In this document: positions 17,955-29,228 of the stretch, piece after piece | How the letters are laid out: each line of letters opens with the position of its first letter | Position numbering within the stretch: position 1 is the first letter of the stretch | Origin: Bacteroides sp. | Lineage (GTDB): Bacteria > Bacteroidota > Bacteroidia > Bacteroidales > Muribaculaceae | Length of the DNA: 52,012 nt | Direction of reading: 5' to 3' | Assembly: GCA_014801955.1 (NCBI GenBank) | Contig: JAAVDE010000018.1 | Span: 1 to 52,012 of the forward strand | Program-made: the position numbers and the translations under genes | Notes under the pieces: model-generated | Seen by the model: only the letters and a program-made list of their open reading frames with translations | Told to the model about the DNA's origin: nothing | Databases searched by the model: none

Positions 17955-19139
17955 TTATTCAAAGATATGTTTCAGCTTCGAGAAGAGGCGCCGGGTCGTT
18001 GATTCGTCGGGCTTGATGTTCGGCGCGGAGCGCATGGCCTCGAAGGTTTGGCGCTGCTCGTCGGTCAGGTTTTCGGGAATGTAGACCATGATGTTGATGA
18101 GCTCGTCGCCCTTGGCGCCGGAGTTGGGGTCGGGCAGGCCTTTGCCGCGCAGGCGGAGCACTTTGCCGGGCTGGGTGCCGGCGGGAATGTTCAGGCGGGC
18201 GCGTCCGCTGATTGTCGGAACCTCGACGGGGCCGCCGAGCGCTGCCGACGGAATGTCGAGCATCAGGTTATAGATAACGTCGTTGCCGTCGCGGATCAGT
18301 TCCGGGTCCTTGATTTCGTTGATAACGACGAGCAGGTCGCCGTTGATGCCGCCGTGGGCCGGCGCGTTGCCTTTGCCCTTGACCGTGAGCACCATTCCGT
18401 CGGCAACGCCGGCGGGAATCGAGAAGCTGACGGTGTTTTCCTTTCGCTGAACGCCGGTGCCGTTACAGTGGGAGCAGGGCGTGGAGATGATTTTGCCGTC
18501 GCCGTGGCATTGCGGGCAGATAGCCTCGCTCTGCATGGGGCCGAAAATCGACTGCTGCATCTCAACGATGGTGCCCTGGCCGTGGCAGGTAGGACAGGTC
18601 TGGAAGGCTGTGCCGTCTTTGGCGCCGGTGCCGTTACAGAATGAACACTTGTCGTTGGTCGGAATTTTCAATGTTTTGGTAACGCCCGAGGCTATGTCGG
18701 CCAGCGAGAGCTTCACGTTGATGCGGAGGTCCGAACCTTTGCGCACCGGTTTGCGACCGCGCGAAGAGCCGCGGCCCGTTGCGCCGCCGAACCCGCCGCC
18801 GTTGAATCGGCCGCCGAAAATGTCGCCGAAGTGGGCAAAGATGTCGTCCATCGACATTCCGCCCCCCTGGAAACCGCCGAATCCGCCGGCGCCGCCGCCG
18901 AATCCTTGCGGGCCCATCGAGTGGCCGAACTGGTCATACTTCTGGCGTTTTTCCGGGTCGGAGAGCACGTCGTAGGCCTCGGCGGCCTCCTTGAACTTTT
19001 CTTCCGCCGCCTTGTCGCCGGGGTTCTTGTCGGGGTGATATTTCAAGGCCGCCTTGCGGTAGGCCTTCTTAATTTCGTCGGCCGAGGCTGATTTAGCAAC
19101 GCCGAGAACTTCGTAATAGTCGCGTTTAGTTTCTGCCAT
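17955..19139 (-). CDS. dnaJ: Chaperone DnaJ
   Basis: Hsp40 co-chaperone that delivers unfolded substrates to DnaK and stimulates its ATPase. A J domain (about 6-70) has the HPD motif at 35-37, followed by a Gly/Phe-rich region ([12 protein letters not shown]), then the four CxxCxGxG zinc repeats ([32 protein letters not shown]) and two substrate-binding beta domains. At 394 residues it has the full type I layout. Last gene of the grpE-dnaJ pair, 19 bases after grpE, and followed by an intrinsic terminator. dnaK is not nearby. Confidence 0.97.
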   Translation of the reverse strand: MAETKRDYYEVLGVAKSASADEIKKAYRKAALKYHPDKNPGDKAAEEKFKEAAEAYDVLSDPEKRQKYDQFGHSMGPQGFGGGAGGFGGFQGGGMSMDDIFAHFGDIFGGRFNGGGFGGATGRGSSRGRKPVRKGSDLRINVKLSLADIASGVTKTLKIPTNDKCSFCNGTGAKDGTAFQTCPTCHGQGTIVEMQQSIFGPMQSEAICPQCHGDGKIISTPCSHCNGTGVQRKENTVSFSIPAGVADGMVLTVKGKGNAPAHGGINGDLLVVINEIKDPELIRDGNDVIYNLMLDIPSAALGGPVEVPTISGRARLNIPAGTQPGKVLRLRGKGLPDPNSGAKGDELINIMVYIPENLTDEQRQTFEAMRSAPNIKPDESTTRRLFSKLKHIFE

Positions 19140-19158
19140 AACTTAGGAGTTGAGAGGA

Positions 19159-19767
19159 TTACTGACCGACGGCCACCTTGGCGTGGCGAATAACTTTGTC
19201 GTTGATGGTGTAGCCTTTCTGGAGAGTGTCAATAACCTTACCCTTCTGCTCTTCCGGGCCGGGCACGAGGGCCACTGCTTCGTGGAACCGGTCGTCGAAG
19301 TCGGTGCCGGTCGATTCCATGGCTTTAACGCCGTTTTGTTCGAGATATTTAACGAACTTATTATAGATGAGAACCATGCCCTCCTTAACGGACTCGGCGC
19401 CCTCGGTGTCGGTAATGGCCTGCAGGCCGCGTTCAAAATCGTCAACGATAGGCAAAATGCCCCTCATTGCGCTTTCGGCGCCGTTTTTAATGAGTTCGGC
19501 CTTTTCTTTGAGCGTGCGTTTCTTGAAATTATCGAATTCGGCCATCAGAAAGAGATACTCCTTCTTCTCCTTTTCGAGGGCGGCCTTTGTTTCGTCGAGT
19601 TCTTTCTCGAGAGCGGCAGCGGAATCGGTTTCGTTGCCGGCTTCGGGTTCAACGTCGTTTACTTCGGCGGTTTCGGCATCTTCGTCAAAGACGTCGTTAA
19701 AGATTTCGGGGTCCTGAGCTTTATTTTCGTGTTCCATTTTAGGGTGTTTGAATTTACGTTTTTTCAT
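19159..19767 (-). CDS. grpE: Nucleotide exchange factor GrpE
   Basis: GrpE releases ADP from DnaK. The N-terminal third is acidic and disordered, followed by a long helical coiled-coil (about 55-95, ALEKELDETKAALEKEKKEYLFLMAEFDNFKKRT) and the compact C-terminal beta domain (DFDDRFHEAVALV, KGYTINDKVIRHAKVAVGQ). 202 residues from the first ATG; a second ATG 30 bases in (19737) would give 192 residues and starts the acidic region directly, so the exact start is uncertain. Precedes dnaJ by 19 bases. Confidence 0.94.
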   Translation of the reverse strand: MKKRKFKHPKMEHENKAQDPEIFNDVFDEDAETAEVNDVEPEAGNETDSAAALEKELDETKAALEKEKKEYLFLMAEFDNFKKRTLKEKAELIKNGAESAMRGILPIVDDFERGLQAITDTEGAESVKEGMVLIYNKFVKYLEQNGVKAMESTGTDFDDRFHEAVALVPGPEEQKGKVIDTLQKGYTINDKVIRHAKVAVGQ

Positions 19768-19830
19768 TGGAGAGATATATCAAAAAGTGTGCCAATTTTT
19801 AATAAATAACACACAAACTGCCCAAACCGT

Positions 19831-20670
19831 TCATTTTTGGCAGACGTGGATGTCGCAGGCGGGCATTTGGTCGCGCAGCAGTTGGGCCAGGGCTTCGGAG
19901 TCGACTTTGGGAAAGTAGCCGTAGACCGCCGAGCCGGAGCCGCTCATTGAGGCGTAGATGGCTCCGGCGGCAAGGAGTTGCTCTTTGATTTCGCCGATTT
20001 GGGGATGCAGGGGAATGACCGTGAGCTCAAAGGCGTTGGTAACTGTGCCCTGCCAGTCTTCGACCGAGCGGCCTACGCGCTGAGCGAGCGGTTGCTCCGG
20101 GCGACCGATTGCAACGCCGCGATAGGCTTCGGCGGTTGATACGCCCAGCGGGGGCTTCACGATGGCCAGGGTGAAGGCGTTGAGCTCCACCGGGAGGTCA
20201 ACGGGGGTCATTTCGGTACCGATTCCGGTGCAGAGCATGGGGCGGTCATAGATGAAAAACGGGCAGTCGGCGCCGATGGTGGCGGCGACTGCGGCCAGCT
20301 GCTCGCGACCGAGGCCGAGGTTATAGAGTTCGTTGAGGCCGACAATGGTGAAGGCCGCGTCGGCCGAGCCGCCGCCGAGCCCCGCGCCGTCGGGGATGTT
20401 TTTGTGGAGGCGGATGTCGGTCGGAGGCAGGCCGCCAACGATGGTTGACAGCGCGTTGAAGGCCTTCATCACCAGGTTTTTCTCCGGCGGGCAATCGACC
20501 GGCCGACCGGTGCAGGTCAGTCGGGTGGGGCCGTCGGCCATCGGGGTGAGTTCAAGAATGTCTTCCCAGTCGGTGGGAATCATAACGGTTTCCAGCAGGT
20601 GGTAGCCGTTGGCTGCGCGGCCAACGATGTCGAGGCCTATGTTTATTTTGGCGTGAGGGAAAAGAATCAC
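19831..20670 (-). CDS. ispE: 4-(cytidine 5'-diphospho)-2-C-methyl-D-erythritol kinase IspE
   Basis: IspE phosphorylates CDP-methylerythritol with ATP, the step before IspF in the MEP pathway. GHMP kinase motifs are clear: PHAKINIGLDIVGRAANGYH at the N-terminus (catalytic Lys and substrate contacts) and the phosphate loop PDGAGLGGGSADAA at 93-105; MSGSGSAVYG is the third motif. The true start is the GTG at 20670, giving 279 residues. The open frame runs further upstream, but that part is the reverse frame of the uvrA end and has no GHMP sequence. It lies 25 bases after the uvrA stop. Confidence 0.93.
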   Translation of the reverse strand: MILFPHAKINIGLDIVGRAANGYHLLETVMIPTDWEDILELTPMADGPTRLTCTGRPVDCPPEKNLVMKAFNALSTIVGGLPPTDIRLHKNIPDGAGLGGGSADAAFTIVGLNELYNLGLGREQLAAVAATIGADCPFFIYDRPMLCTGIGTEMTPVDLPVELNAFTLAIVKPPLGVSTAEAYRGVAIGRPEQPLAQRVGRSVEDWQGTVTNAFELTVIPLHPQIGEIKEQLLAAGAIYASMSGSGSAVYGYFPKVDSEALAQLLRDQMPACDIHVCQK

Positions 20671-20695
20671 GGCTTGAGTCGTTTTGTCGGTTTCT

Positions 20696-23491
20696 TTATG
20701 GTTTTTTGAGTTTCGGAGCCAGAGCCTCGGCGGTGTGGCCTCCGGCGGCCACAATCTCCTCGGGAGTGCCGGTGGCAACGATGCTGCCGCCGCCTTCGCC
20801 GCCTTCGGGGCCGATGTCGATAACGTGGTCAGCACATTTGATAACGTCGAGGTTGTGTTCGATGATAACGACCGTGTGGCCCGCTTCGATGAGGCGGTCA
20901 AAGGCGTGCATGAGCGTTGAAATGTCGTGGAAGTGCAGGCCGGTGGTCGGTTCGTCGAAAATGAACAGCGTTGGGCGCGGCGACTCCTGGGCCAGGTAGT
21001 AGGCCAGCTTGACGCGCTGGTTCTCGCCGCCCGAGAGGGTCGACGACGATTGTCCCAGCTTGATGTAGCCGAGGCCTACCTCCTGCAGCGGCAGCAGGCG
21101 CTGAACGATGCGGCGCTCGGTTGCCGAAGTGCCGTCGCTGAAGAAGTCGATGGCTTCGTCAACGGTCAGGTTGAGCACGTCGTTGATGCTCTTCCCTTTG
21201 TGGACCACCTCGAGCACTTCGGGGCGGAAGCGCTTACCGTGGCATGCCTCGCAGGGAATCGTTATGTCGGCCATGAACTGCATTTCAATGGTGATGGTGC
21301 CCTCGCCCTTGCACTCTTCGCAGCGTCCGCCCGCAGTGTTGAAACTGAAATAGGCGGGAGTGTAGCCCATCTGTTTGGCTGCGGGTTTCGAGGCATAGAG
21401 GGCGCGGATTTCGTCGTAGGCTTTCAGGTAGGTTGCCGCGTTGGAGCGCGTTGAGCGGCCAATCGGGTTCTGGTCAATGAAGTCTACCGCCTCGATGCGC
21501 TTCAGGTCACCCTCCAGGCCGGCAAATGCGCCGGGGGCGTCGGCCTGGTCGCCGAGCGAGCGAACGAGGGCGCGATAAAGAATGTCGCGCACGAGGGTTG
21601 ACTTGCCCGAGCCGCTGACGCCGGTGACCACCGTCATTACGCCCAGCGGGAAGCGAACGTCGATGTTTTTCAGATTATGGTGGCGGGCGCCTTTGACCTC
21701 GATGAAGCCCGACGGCGCGCGGCGCGACGAAGGCACGGGAATTGACTTGCGGCCCGACAGATAGTCGGCCGTGAAGCTCCCTTCGGCCGTTTCGATTTCA
21801 TTGGCCGGCCCCTGGTAAACGATAGTGCCGCCGAGGCTGCCGGCCAGCGGGCCTACGTCGATGATATAGTCGGCGGCCTCCATGATTTCCTCGTCGTGTT
21901 CAACAACGACGACCGTGTTGCCCAGCGCGCGGAGCTTTTTCAGCACTCCGATGAGGCGCTGAGTGTCGCGGCTGTGGAGGCCGATGCTCGGTTCGTCGAG
22001 AATATAGAGCGAGCCTACGAGGCTGGAGCCGAGCGACGTTGCCAGGTTGATGCGCTGGCTCTCGCCGCCGGAAAGGGTGTTCGACAGGCGGTCGAGCGTC
22101 AGGTAGCCCAGGCCAACCTCGTTGAGAAACGTCAGTCGGTTGCGGATTTCCAGCAAAATGCGCGAGGCAATGAGCTCGTCGGTTTCGCTGAGGGCCAGGT
22201 TGTTGAACCAGTCCAGCAGCTCGGCCACCGGCATCCTGACGAGGTCGGCAATCGTTTTGCCGCCGACCTTAACGTAGAGAGCCTCCGGGCGCAGCCTGGC
22301 GCCGTGGCAGTCGGGGCAAACGGTTTTGCCGCGATAGCGGGCGCGCATGACGCGATATTGAATCTTGTGGAGGCTTTCGTCGAGCATCTTAAAGAAATTG
22401 TTGATTGAGGCAATGTCGCGCGGGCGCCATCCGGCGGGCTTGCCTCCCTCCCAGAGCAGGCGCTTCTGCTCGTCGGTCAGGTCCGCATAGGGGGTATGAA
22501 TCGGGAATCCGGGATTCTGGCGAATGAAATATCGCTTCCATTCGCTCATTATCTCGCCGCGCCAGCAAACCACCGCGTCGTCGTAGACCGACTTGCCCGG
22601 ATCGGGGATAACCAGCTCCGGGTCAATGCCGAGAACCTGGCCGAAGCCCTCGCAGGTCGGGCAGGCACCGATCGGGTTATTGAAGTTGAACATCATTTCC
22701 GACGGCTCGATAAATGTTATGCCGTCGGCCTCGAAGCGCGTTGAAAAGTCAATTCGCCGCGGCTCCGGGTCCCAAACGATGAGCGCCATTGCGCCGCGGC
22801 CCTCAAACAGAGCCGTTTCCGCGCTTTCGGCCAGGCGCGAAATCTCGTCGGTTTCTCGCGACACCGTTGTTCGGTCAATCAGCAGGTCGGCTCCGTCGAT
22901 GTCGGGCTTGGAGCGCTTGCTCAGCAGCTGCTCGATTTCGATGAACTCGCCGTTGCGCAGCAGGCGCGTGTAGCCGCCCTTGAGCAGAACATCCAGATGC
23001 TGGCGCGGAGTGCGGTCCTCGGGAATTATCAGCGGGGCAACGACCGCCATTCGCGTTCCGGCGGGGATTTCGGCAACGGATTCGAGGATGTCGTTAACGG
23101 AGTGTTTCTTAACCTCCAGGCCTGTTACGGGCGAGAACGTATGGCCCACGCGTCCGAACAGCAGGCGCATGTAGTCATAAATCTCCGTTGAAGTGCCAAC
23201 TGTTGAGCGCGGGTTGCGGGTGTTGACCTTCTGCTCAATGGCAATCGCCGGGGGCAGGCCGGTGATTTTGTCGGCCTCGGGCTTCCGGAGCCTGCCCAGG
23301 AATTGGCGGGCGTAGGCCGACAGGCTCTCAACATAGCGGCGGCGGCCTTCGGCATAGAGAGTGTCGAAGGCCAGCGAAGATTTTCCGGAGCCGCTGAGTC
23401 CGGTAATGACTACGAGTTTGTTGCGGGGAATGGTAACGTCAATATCTTTCAGATTGTTGACGCGCACTCCCCGCGCTTGAATATCACTCAT
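20696..23491 (-). CDS. uvrA: Excinuclease ABC subunit UvrA
   Basis: Damage-recognition ATPase of nucleotide excision repair; it forms a dimer and loads UvrB. Walker A loops are at 31-39 (GLSGSGKSS) and about 620-628 (GVSGSGKST); two ABC signatures ([11 protein letters not shown] and [11 protein letters not shown]) are present. The C-terminal zinc module is complete (CEECKGEGT then CEACHGKRF). The first zinc module keeps only its second cysteine pair (CPTCEGFG); the position of the first pair reads [11 protein letters not shown]. This is an altered form I believe is usual in Bacteroidota. 931 residues, full length. It overlaps the META lipoprotein gene by eight bases. Confidence 0.97.
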   Translation of the reverse strand: MSDIQARGVRVNNLKDIDVTIPRNKLVVITGLSGSGKSSLAFDTLYAEGRRRYVESLSAYARQFLGRLRKPEADKITGLPPAIAIEQKVNTRNPRSTVGTSTEIYDYMRLLFGRVGHTFSPVTGLEVKKHSVNDILESVAEIPAGTRMAVVAPLIIPEDRTPRQHLDVLLKGGYTRLLRNGEFIEIEQLLSKRSKPDIDGADLLIDRTTVSRETDEISRLAESAETALFEGRGAMALIVWDPEPRRIDFSTRFEADGITFIEPSEMMFNFNNPIGACPTCEGFGQVLGIDPELVIPDPGKSVYDDAVVCWRGEIMSEWKRYFIRQNPGFPIHTPYADLTDEQKRLLWEGGKPAGWRPRDIASINNFFKMLDESLHKIQYRVMRARYRGKTVCPDCHGARLRPEALYVKVGGKTIADLVRMPVAELLDWFNNLALSETDELIASRILLEIRNRLTFLNEVGLGYLTLDRLSNTLSGGESQRINLATSLGSSLVGSLYILDEPSIGLHSRDTQRLIGVLKKLRALGNTVVVVEHDEEIMEAADYIIDVGPLAGSLGGTIVYQGPANEIETAEGSFTADYLSGRKSIPVPSSRRAPSGFIEVKGARHHNLKNIDVRFPLGVMTVVTGVSGSGKSTLVRDILYRALVRSLGDQADAPGAFAGLEGDLKRIEAVDFIDQNPIGRSTRSNAATYLKAYDEIRALYASKPAAKQMGYTPAYFSFNTAGGRCEECKGEGTITIEMQFMADITIPCEACHGKRFRPEVLEVVHKGKSINDVLNLTVDEAIDFFSDGTSATERRIVQRLLPLQEVGLGYIKLGQSSSTLSGGENQRVKLAYYLAQESPRPTLFIFDEPTTGLHFHDISTLMHAFDRLIEAGHTVVIIEHNLDVIKCADHVIDIGPEGGEGGGSIVATGTPEEIVAAGGHTAEALAPKLKKP

Positions 23492-24350
23492 TATTTAATA
23501 TGTCTGCTTTCGAAAGTCTGTGAAGCGTAACGACCGAGTGGCCGGCGTCGTCGAGGAGCTCGACTGTTGAGTCGTTTTTGCGTTTGGCGGTTGTTACCTC
23601 CTCCAGCGCAATCAGCAGGGCCGATTCCGTTTGGATGTCGGGGCAGGTCATTCGCGTAGTTGCCAGGTTGGTCAGCTGCAGGGCGGTGCTGACCTGGGGG
23701 TTGCGGCTGATGTCGCCCATCAGGCGGTTGCAGCCGGCGTTGCCACGCACCGTGTTGGCGTCAACGTCGAAAACCAGGCGGGCGTCGGCAACGTTGATGT
23801 CCTTGCCGTTGATGGCCGTTACCTGCCAGGCGCCGTTGAGGAAGTCGATGTCGCTCTTACGCAGGGTCATAACCGTTCGCTGCGCATTGTCGACCAGGTT
23901 CAGCAGCGACGTTCCGTCCGGGCCGTTGCTCAGGGTGAAGCCGCGGGTTGAGTTGAGCGCGCGGGCAATGGGGTAGGCCAGCGAGTCGCCGTCGCAGAGC
24001 TTCATTGTTGTTGCAACGTTGCTCAGCTCCAGCGAGTTGCCGTTGCCGACGCGATAGCTGCCGTTAACAACGTTGCAGCCATCCATGCCATAGAAGCGCG
24101 CCTCGGTCGGAACGAATTCCAGGAAGGGCCACTCTTCGTCTTCGATGGAGCGGAGAGTCGTTGAGCCAACTGATTTGATATACCAGTGGCCCGACAGCGA
24201 GCGGTCGGTCGATGTTGAGGTTGCCACGGGATAGAGCGGAATGGCGTCGCCGGAGTTAAACCCCTCCGCCCGGTTTTTCTTGAAAACCGAGCAGGAGGCG
24301 GTCATCAGGGCGAAGCCCGTCAGAATCATTAAAATGGGAGTTTTGTTCAT
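23484..24350 (-). CDS. META-domain lipoprotein (HslJ-like)
   Basis: A 288-residue predicted lipoprotein (lipobox TASC after a hydrophobic stretch) with two tandem META domains: about 50-160 (GHWYIKSVG, FYGMDGCNVVNGSYRV) and about 165-280 (GAWQVTAINGKDI, VRGNAGCNRLMGD, TTRMTCPD). HslJ/META proteins are heat- or stress-linked envelope proteins of uncertain role. The gene lies 7 bases after the M16 peptidase gene and overlaps uvrA by eight bases, so it is in the long rsfS-to-dnaJ run. Confidence 0.85.
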   Translation of the reverse strand: MNKTPILMILTGFALMTASCSVFKKNRAEGFNSGDAIPLYPVATSTSTDRSLSGHWYIKSVGSTTLRSIEDEEWPFLEFVPTEARFYGMDGCNVVNGSYRVGNGNSLELSNVATTMKLCDGDSLAYPIARALNSTRGFTLSNGPDGTSLLNLVDNAQRTVMTLRKSDIDFLNGAWQVTAINGKDINVADARLVFDVDANTVRGNAGCNRLMGDISRNPQVSTALQLTNLATTRMTCPDIQTESALLIALEEVTTAKRKNDSTVELLDDAGHSVVTLHRLSKADILNNE

Positions 24351-24357
24351 AGCTTTG

Positions 24358-27174
24358 TCAGGGTTGAGGGTTCAGGGTAACAACGCGGTAGTTGCCCTGA
24401 ACGTTCATTTCCTTCACAAAGTTTTTAACCATTTCCGGAGTTACGGAGTTAACTTCTTCAACGGCGTTGGAGAAGTTGTCGGAGCCGGTGAGGGTCCAGC
24501 TGCTGATGTAGCCGGCCCAGGCCGAGTTCTGTTCGCGGCGCTCAACGTAGCTCTTGACCAGGAATTCCTTAACTTTGTTGAGCTCCTCATCGGTGATTTC
24601 CTGAGCCATGGCTTCGAACTCCTTATGGATTGCGTCGAACACCTCGGTCTGCTTTTCGGGATTCATCGGGAAGGAGGTCAGCAGCTGCGAGTTCAGGCCA
24701 ACGGCCGATGCCAGGTCGCCATAGGCGCCGAGGGAGTAAACAGCGCCCATTTCCTCGCGCACGGTTTTCAGCAGGCGGGCCGACAGGATCTGGCCGGCGA
24801 TGGACGACAGTTTGGCGTTCATTGAGTTGAACGGCATGGTTGCGCTCTCAACGACGGCGCAGTAGGTCTGGGGAGTTTCCATCGGGGTCGTGAACGTTTC
24901 GGTTGCGCTGCCGGCCTTGATGGTATAGAGCGGGTTGGCCTCGGTAATGAGGTTGCGGGGCGAGTGGGTCGAGGGGAGCGATGCCAGGTAGGTTTCGCAG
25001 AGTTCGCGCAGCTGGGCTTCGTCGAAGTTGCCGACGAAGGTGAAGGCCCACTGCGACGCGTCGGCAATGCGCGAAGCGGCCAGCGATTCGATGCCTTCGC
25101 GGCTGGCGGCCTTAACGTCGTCGGCGCTGATGGCCTGCTGGTAGGGCGATTCATACAGGCCCTTGTAGAGCACGCGCTCGAAAACGCCTTCGGGGCTATG
25201 TTCCTGCTTTTCGAGCAGGCCGTAGTAGAGGCTGCGGGTAGCTTCAAACTCGTCGGCGGGGTAGTTCACCGAGGTGAAGTAGCCATAGAGCAGCTCCATC
25301 AGCGTCGGCAGGTCTTTCGGGGTCGTCGAGCCGTTGAGGTCGGTTTCGTAGAGGCTGAAGTTAACGGAGAACCCGGCCTTTTTGCCTGCGAGATATTTTT
25401 CGAGGTCGGAGCTGGTGTAGGCGCCGATGCCATACATGTTGCCCCAGATTTCCTTGAGGCAGATTGCGTCGGCGGGGGTAGCGGTCGTGAACACCCGGCT
25501 CAGGCCACCGGGGGCTGCGGCGCTGACAATGATTTCGTCGGCCTTGAAGTCGGTTTTCTTAACGTAGACCGTGGCGCCGTTGCTGAGGGTCCAGACCTGA
25601 GTGTCGGCCCAGACGGGAGAGGCCGTGGTGGCGGTGATTTTGCCGGCAACCGGGGCTACGGGAATCAGCGGGTCCTGGCGAACGTTGTCGGTGAACACCT
25701 CGATGGTTTCGGCATCGACCGAGTTCATCATCTGAGCCAGCTCGTCGTCGGTCGGCATCTTGGCGCTTTCGGGGAGCATGCAGAGAACGACGCGGTTGTC
25801 GCTGCCGGTCATCTCATCGAAGCCGGCGTTGATGAGCTGCAGGGGCAGATTGTTGGCAATCTGGGTCATAACCTCGTGTTCCAGCTCGATGCCCAGCATC
25901 GGGTCGCCGTCGATGAAGTGGCGGATAATCTCCTGGGTGTAAACGCCGTTTTCAATAGAAGCGCGGTTATTGTAGGCTTTGTCGAGTCCGGCGAGATATT
26001 CGGCCTTTGCGCGGTCATATTCGGTTGAGGTGAAGCCGCCGCGTTTTGCGCGGAGCACTTCGCGATAGATTGCGGCCAGGGTGGTTGCAATGTCGCCGTC
26101 TTTGGCAACGCCGATAACGGCAAACATATCCTTGGCGTTGCTGAACAGGTAGTTACCGTCGGTTGCCTGAGCAACAGCAAAGGGAGTCGCTGGGTTCGAC
26201 ATCATTTCCGAGAAGCGCGCGTTGAGCATGCTGACGATCATTTGCTGAACGTAGTCCATAACCAGCTTGACCTGCGTATTGCGCAGTTCGCGCGGAGTGA
26301 CGTCTTGCTTGAATATCAGGTAGACCACTGCGTTGGTCTGCTCCTTGTCGGCGCCGACGGCATAGATGGTGCCGGGAGTGTCGGGCACCTCGAACTGAAG
26401 GCGGGCGGGAGCGTTGGCGGGCATCTCAATGTCGCCAAACATTTTTTTGATAACCTCTTCGGTGCGGGCAACGTCGATGTCGCCAACAACCACGATGCCC
26501 TGCTGGTCGGGGCGATACCATGCTTCGTAGTAGTCGCGCAGAGCCTGGTGGGGGAAGTTGTCGACCACCTCCATCGTGCCGATAGGCAGGCGGTAGGCAT
26601 ATTTCGAGCCGGGATAGATTTTCGGCAGCAGGTTTTCCAGAATACGCATCTGGCCGACCTGGTTGGTGCGCCACTCTTCGTGGATAACGCCGCGCTCCTT
26701 GTCGATTTCCTCGGGGTCGAGCAGCAGCTCGTTGGCCCAGTCGTGGAGAATCAGCAGAACCGAGTCGGTAACGGCGGTGCGGGCCGTGGGCACGTTGGTA
26801 ATCTTATAGACCGTTTCGTCGGTGCCGGTGTAGGCATTGAGGTGCGAGCCGAACTTAACGCCGATCGACTCCAGATAGTTGATCAGCGAGTTGCCGGGAA
26901 AGTTCTTGGTTCCATTGAAACACATGTGTTCCAGAAAGTGGGCCAGGCCGCGCTGGTTGTCTTCTTCCAGAATCGAGCCGACCTTTTGGGCGATATGGAA
27001 GTCGGCCTGTCCTTTGGGATATTCGTTGTGGCGGATGTAGTAGGTCAGTCCGTTAGGCAACACGCCGCTGACAACCGCCGTGTCGACCGGCAGCGACGGA
27101 ATCTGTTGGGGCATCTGCGCTGTTGCTGCGAAGGAGGCAGCGGCCATCAGCGCGCCCAAAATCATCTTTTTCAT
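24358..27174 (-). CDS. Secreted M16 (insulinase-like) zinc peptidase
   Basis: A 938-residue periplasmic or surface M16 peptidase with a signal peptide (AAASFAATAQ). The inverted zinc motif HxxEH is HFLEH at 79-83, and the third ligand is the Glu at about 160 in KERGVIHEEW, 77 residues on, the family spacing. Two repeated M16 units follow the usual four-domain layout; the second half (from about 500) is the non-catalytic half. It starts 41 bases after the ftsH stop. Pairing with ftsH suggests protein quality control, but the substrate is unknown. Confidence 0.93.
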   Translation of the reverse strand: MKKMILGALMAAASFAATAQMPQQIPSLPVDTAVVSGVLPNGLTYYIRHNEYPKGQADFHIAQKVGSILEEDNQRGLAHFLEHMCFNGTKNFPGNSLINYLESIGVKFGSHLNAYTGTDETVYKITNVPTARTAVTDSVLLILHDWANELLLDPEEIDKERGVIHEEWRTNQVGQMRILENLLPKIYPGSKYAYRLPIGTMEVVDNFPHQALRDYYEAWYRPDQQGIVVVGDIDVARTEEVIKKMFGDIEMPANAPARLQFEVPDTPGTIYAVGADKEQTNAVVYLIFKQDVTPRELRNTQVKLVMDYVQQMIVSMLNARFSEMMSNPATPFAVAQATDGNYLFSNAKDMFAVIGVAKDGDIATTLAAIYREVLRAKRGGFTSTEYDRAKAEYLAGLDKAYNNRASIENGVYTQEIIRHFIDGDPMLGIELEHEVMTQIANNLPLQLINAGFDEMTGSDNRVVLCMLPESAKMPTDDELAQMMNSVDAETIEVFTDNVRQDPLIPVAPVAGKITATTASPVWADTQVWTLSNGATVYVKKTDFKADEIIVSAAAPGGLSRVFTTATPADAICLKEIWGNMYGIGAYTSSDLEKYLAGKKAGFSVNFSLYETDLNGSTTPKDLPTLMELLYGYFTSVNYPADEFEATRSLYYGLLEKQEHSPEGVFERVLYKGLYESPYQQAISADDVKAASREGIESLAASRIADASQWAFTFVGNFDEAQLRELCETYLASLPSTHSPRNLITEANPLYTIKAGSATETFTTPMETPQTYCAVVESATMPFNSMNAKLSSIAGQILSARLLKTVREEMGAVYSLGAYGDLASAVGLNSQLLTSFPMNPEKQTEVFDAIHKEFEAMAQEITDEELNKVKEFLVKSYVERREQNSAWAGYISSWTLTGSDNFSNAVEEVNSVTPEMVKNFVKEMNVQGNYRVVTLNPQP

Positions 27175-27215
27175 AAGTGATAATATTATTGGTTATTGAT
27201 TATCTGAATTTGGTT

Positions 27216-29192
27216 TCATTGCTGAGCATCGGTTTGCTCGCCTTCGGTCGCCCTGAAGGGGGGCGGAGTGGCATTCTCGGCGGCGCTGAGAATCTCCTCG
27301 GTGCGCGATGACCATTGGCGTTTGCCAAAGATTTTTTCAACGTCCTCGGTGAAAATCACCTCGCGCGTCACCAGAATGTCGGCCAGCTCGCCGTGGCCTT
27401 TGGCCTGGGCGGTCAGCAGCTCCTTGGCGCGGGCATATTGCTCGGCGATAATGCGGCTGACCTCGCGGTCAATCTGCTCGGCGCGGTTTTCGGAATAGGG
27501 CTTGGTGAAGCCATATTGCTGGCCGGTTGAGTCATAGTAGGAAATATTAGGCAGGTCGGAGCTCATGCCGTAGTAAACGACCATTGCATAGGCCTGCTTC
27601 GTTACGCGCTCCAGGTCGTTGGCCGCGCCGGTTGAAATGTGGCCCAGAAACAGCTCCTCGGCGGCGCGGCCGCCCAGCGTTGCGCATATTTCGTCGAGCA
27701 GCGCCTGCTGCGGAACAATCTGACGCTCCTCGGGCAGATACCAGGCGGCGCCCAGCGCCTTGCCGCGCGGAACTATCGTTACCTTAATCAGCGGGTTGGC
27801 ATACTGCAGGTGCCAGGAAACCGTTGCATGGCCGGCTTCGTGGATGGCAATGGCGCGCTTTTCGTCGTCGGTCAGAATCTTCGAGCGCTTTTCCAGGCCG
27901 CCGATAATGCGGTCAACGGCGTCGATGAAGTCCTGGCGCTCAATGACTTTCTTGTTGTGGCGCGCGGCAATCAGGGCGGCCTCATTGCAAACGTTGGCAA
28001 TGTCGGCGCCCGAGAATCCCGGAGTCTGGCGCGCCAGGAGCTCAACGTCGAGGTTCGGCTCAATCTTTTTGTTGCGCAGGTGAACCTTGAAAATCGCAAC
28101 GCGGTCGTTGAGGTCGGGCAGGTCAACGTAGATCTGACGGTCAAAGCGTCCTGCGCGCAGCAGCGCCTTGTCGAGAATGTCGGCGCGGTTGGTGGCGGCG
28201 AGGATTATCACGCCGCTGTTCGAGCCGAAGCCGTCCATCTCCGTCAGCAGCTGGTTCAGGGTGTTTTCGCGTTCGTCGTTGGAACCCATGTTGGCGTTCT
28301 TGCCGCGGGCGCGGCCAACGGCGTCGATTTCGTCGATGAAAATGATGCAGGGGCTCTTTTCCTTGGCCTGGCGGAACAGGTCGCGCACGCGGCTGGCACC
28401 CACGCCGACAAACATTTCAACGAAATCCGAACCGCTCATTGAAAAGAACGGAACGTTCGCCTCGCCGGCAACCGCCTTGGCCAGCATCGTCTTGCCGGTT
28501 CCGGGAGGGCCTACCAGCAGCGCGCCCTTGGGAATTTTGCCGCCCAGGTCGGTGTAGCGCTGCGGATTCTTCAGGAACTCAACGATTTCCTCAATCTCGG
28601 TCTTGGCCTCGTTCAGGCCGGCAACATCCTTGAAGGTAACGCGCTGGTCGCTGTCCTTGTCGAAAATCTTTGCCTTGCTCTTGCCAACGGAGAAAACCCC
28701 GTCGGCGCCACCGCCGCGACCCATGCGCCGCATGAAGTAGAGCCATGCGGCAATCAGCAGCAACATCGGGCCGAAAGTCCAGAGCAGATTGGAGTAGTCG
28801 CTGGCATCCTCGTAGCTCACCGTGCCTTTGAACACTCCCTCCTGGCGCCACTTGTCGAGCTTCTTTTCGAAACTCTGCGTGTCGCCGAACTTAACGATGA
28901 TTTTGCCTTGCGTGGCCGGCGCCTGAGCGCGCTCGGCGGCGCTGAACTCCGCGTCGGTCGCCGAGGTCGAAAGCAGCGCCTCGGCCTCCTTCTTGTTGCG
29001 GTAAATCGTAACTTTTTCAACTCCGCCGCTCTCAACGACCTTTTCAAACTCATCGATCGAGTCAACGGGGTGTTCGAGGTCGCGCCGGTCGAAATAGAAA
29101 ATTCCGAACAGTGCGGCCATTATTATCAGATACATCCACCAGATGCTGAACTTCGGCATCTTGGGCATATTTGGTCTTTTCAGGTCAGCCAT
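27216..29192 (-). CDS. ftsH: ATP-dependent zinc metalloprotease FtsH
   Basis: Membrane AAA protease degrading misfolded and regulatory membrane and cytosolic proteins. Two transmembrane segments (about 16-34 and 139-153) flank a periplasmic domain. The Walker A loop is GPPGTGKT at 228-235, Walker B is FIDEID near 285-290, the SRH contains RAGRFDRQI, and the zinc-binding HEAGH is at 451-455. The C-terminus is short and Pro/Gln-rich. 658 residues. It follows rsfS by 36 bases and precedes the M16 peptidase. Confidence 0.97.
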   Translation of the reverse strand: MADLKRPNMPKMPKFSIWWMYLIIMAALFGIFYFDRRDLEHPVDSIDEFEKVVESGGVEKVTIYRNKKEAEALLSTSATDAEFSAAERAQAPATQGKIIVKFGDTQSFEKKLDKWRQEGVFKGTVSYEDASDYSNLLWTFGPMLLLIAAWLYFMRRMGRGGGADGVFSVGKSKAKIFDKDSDQRVTFKDVAGLNEAKTEIEEIVEFLKNPQRYTDLGGKIPKGALLVGPPGTGKTMLAKAVAGEANVPFFSMSGSDFVEMFVGVGASRVRDLFRQAKEKSPCIIFIDEIDAVGRARGKNANMGSNDERENTLNQLLTEMDGFGSNSGVIILAATNRADILDKALLRAGRFDRQIYVDLPDLNDRVAIFKVHLRNKKIEPNLDVELLARQTPGFSGADIANVCNEAALIAARHNKKVIERQDFIDAVDRIIGGLEKRSKILTDDEKRAIAIHEAGHATVSWHLQYANPLIKVTIVPRGKALGAAWYLPEERQIVPQQALLDEICATLGGRAAEELFLGHISTGAANDLERVTKQAYAMVVYYGMSSDLPNISYYDSTGQQYGFTKPYSENRAEQIDREVSRIIAEQYARAKELLTAQAKGHGELADILVTREVIFTEDVEKIFGKRQWSSRTEEILSAAENATPPPFRATEGEQTDAQQ

Positions 29193-29228
29193 TTCTTGCT
29201 TGTGTGTTGGGGGGATGAAAGTTAATTA

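Noticed and set aside
20671-20901. N-terminal extension of IspE
   Set aside because: The extension reads over the end of uvrA in another frame, and IspE families begin at the LFPHAKINIG motif.
24964-26028. 354-codon antisense frame over the M16 peptidase
   Set aside because: Covers the peptidase in full; no domain and a biased composition.
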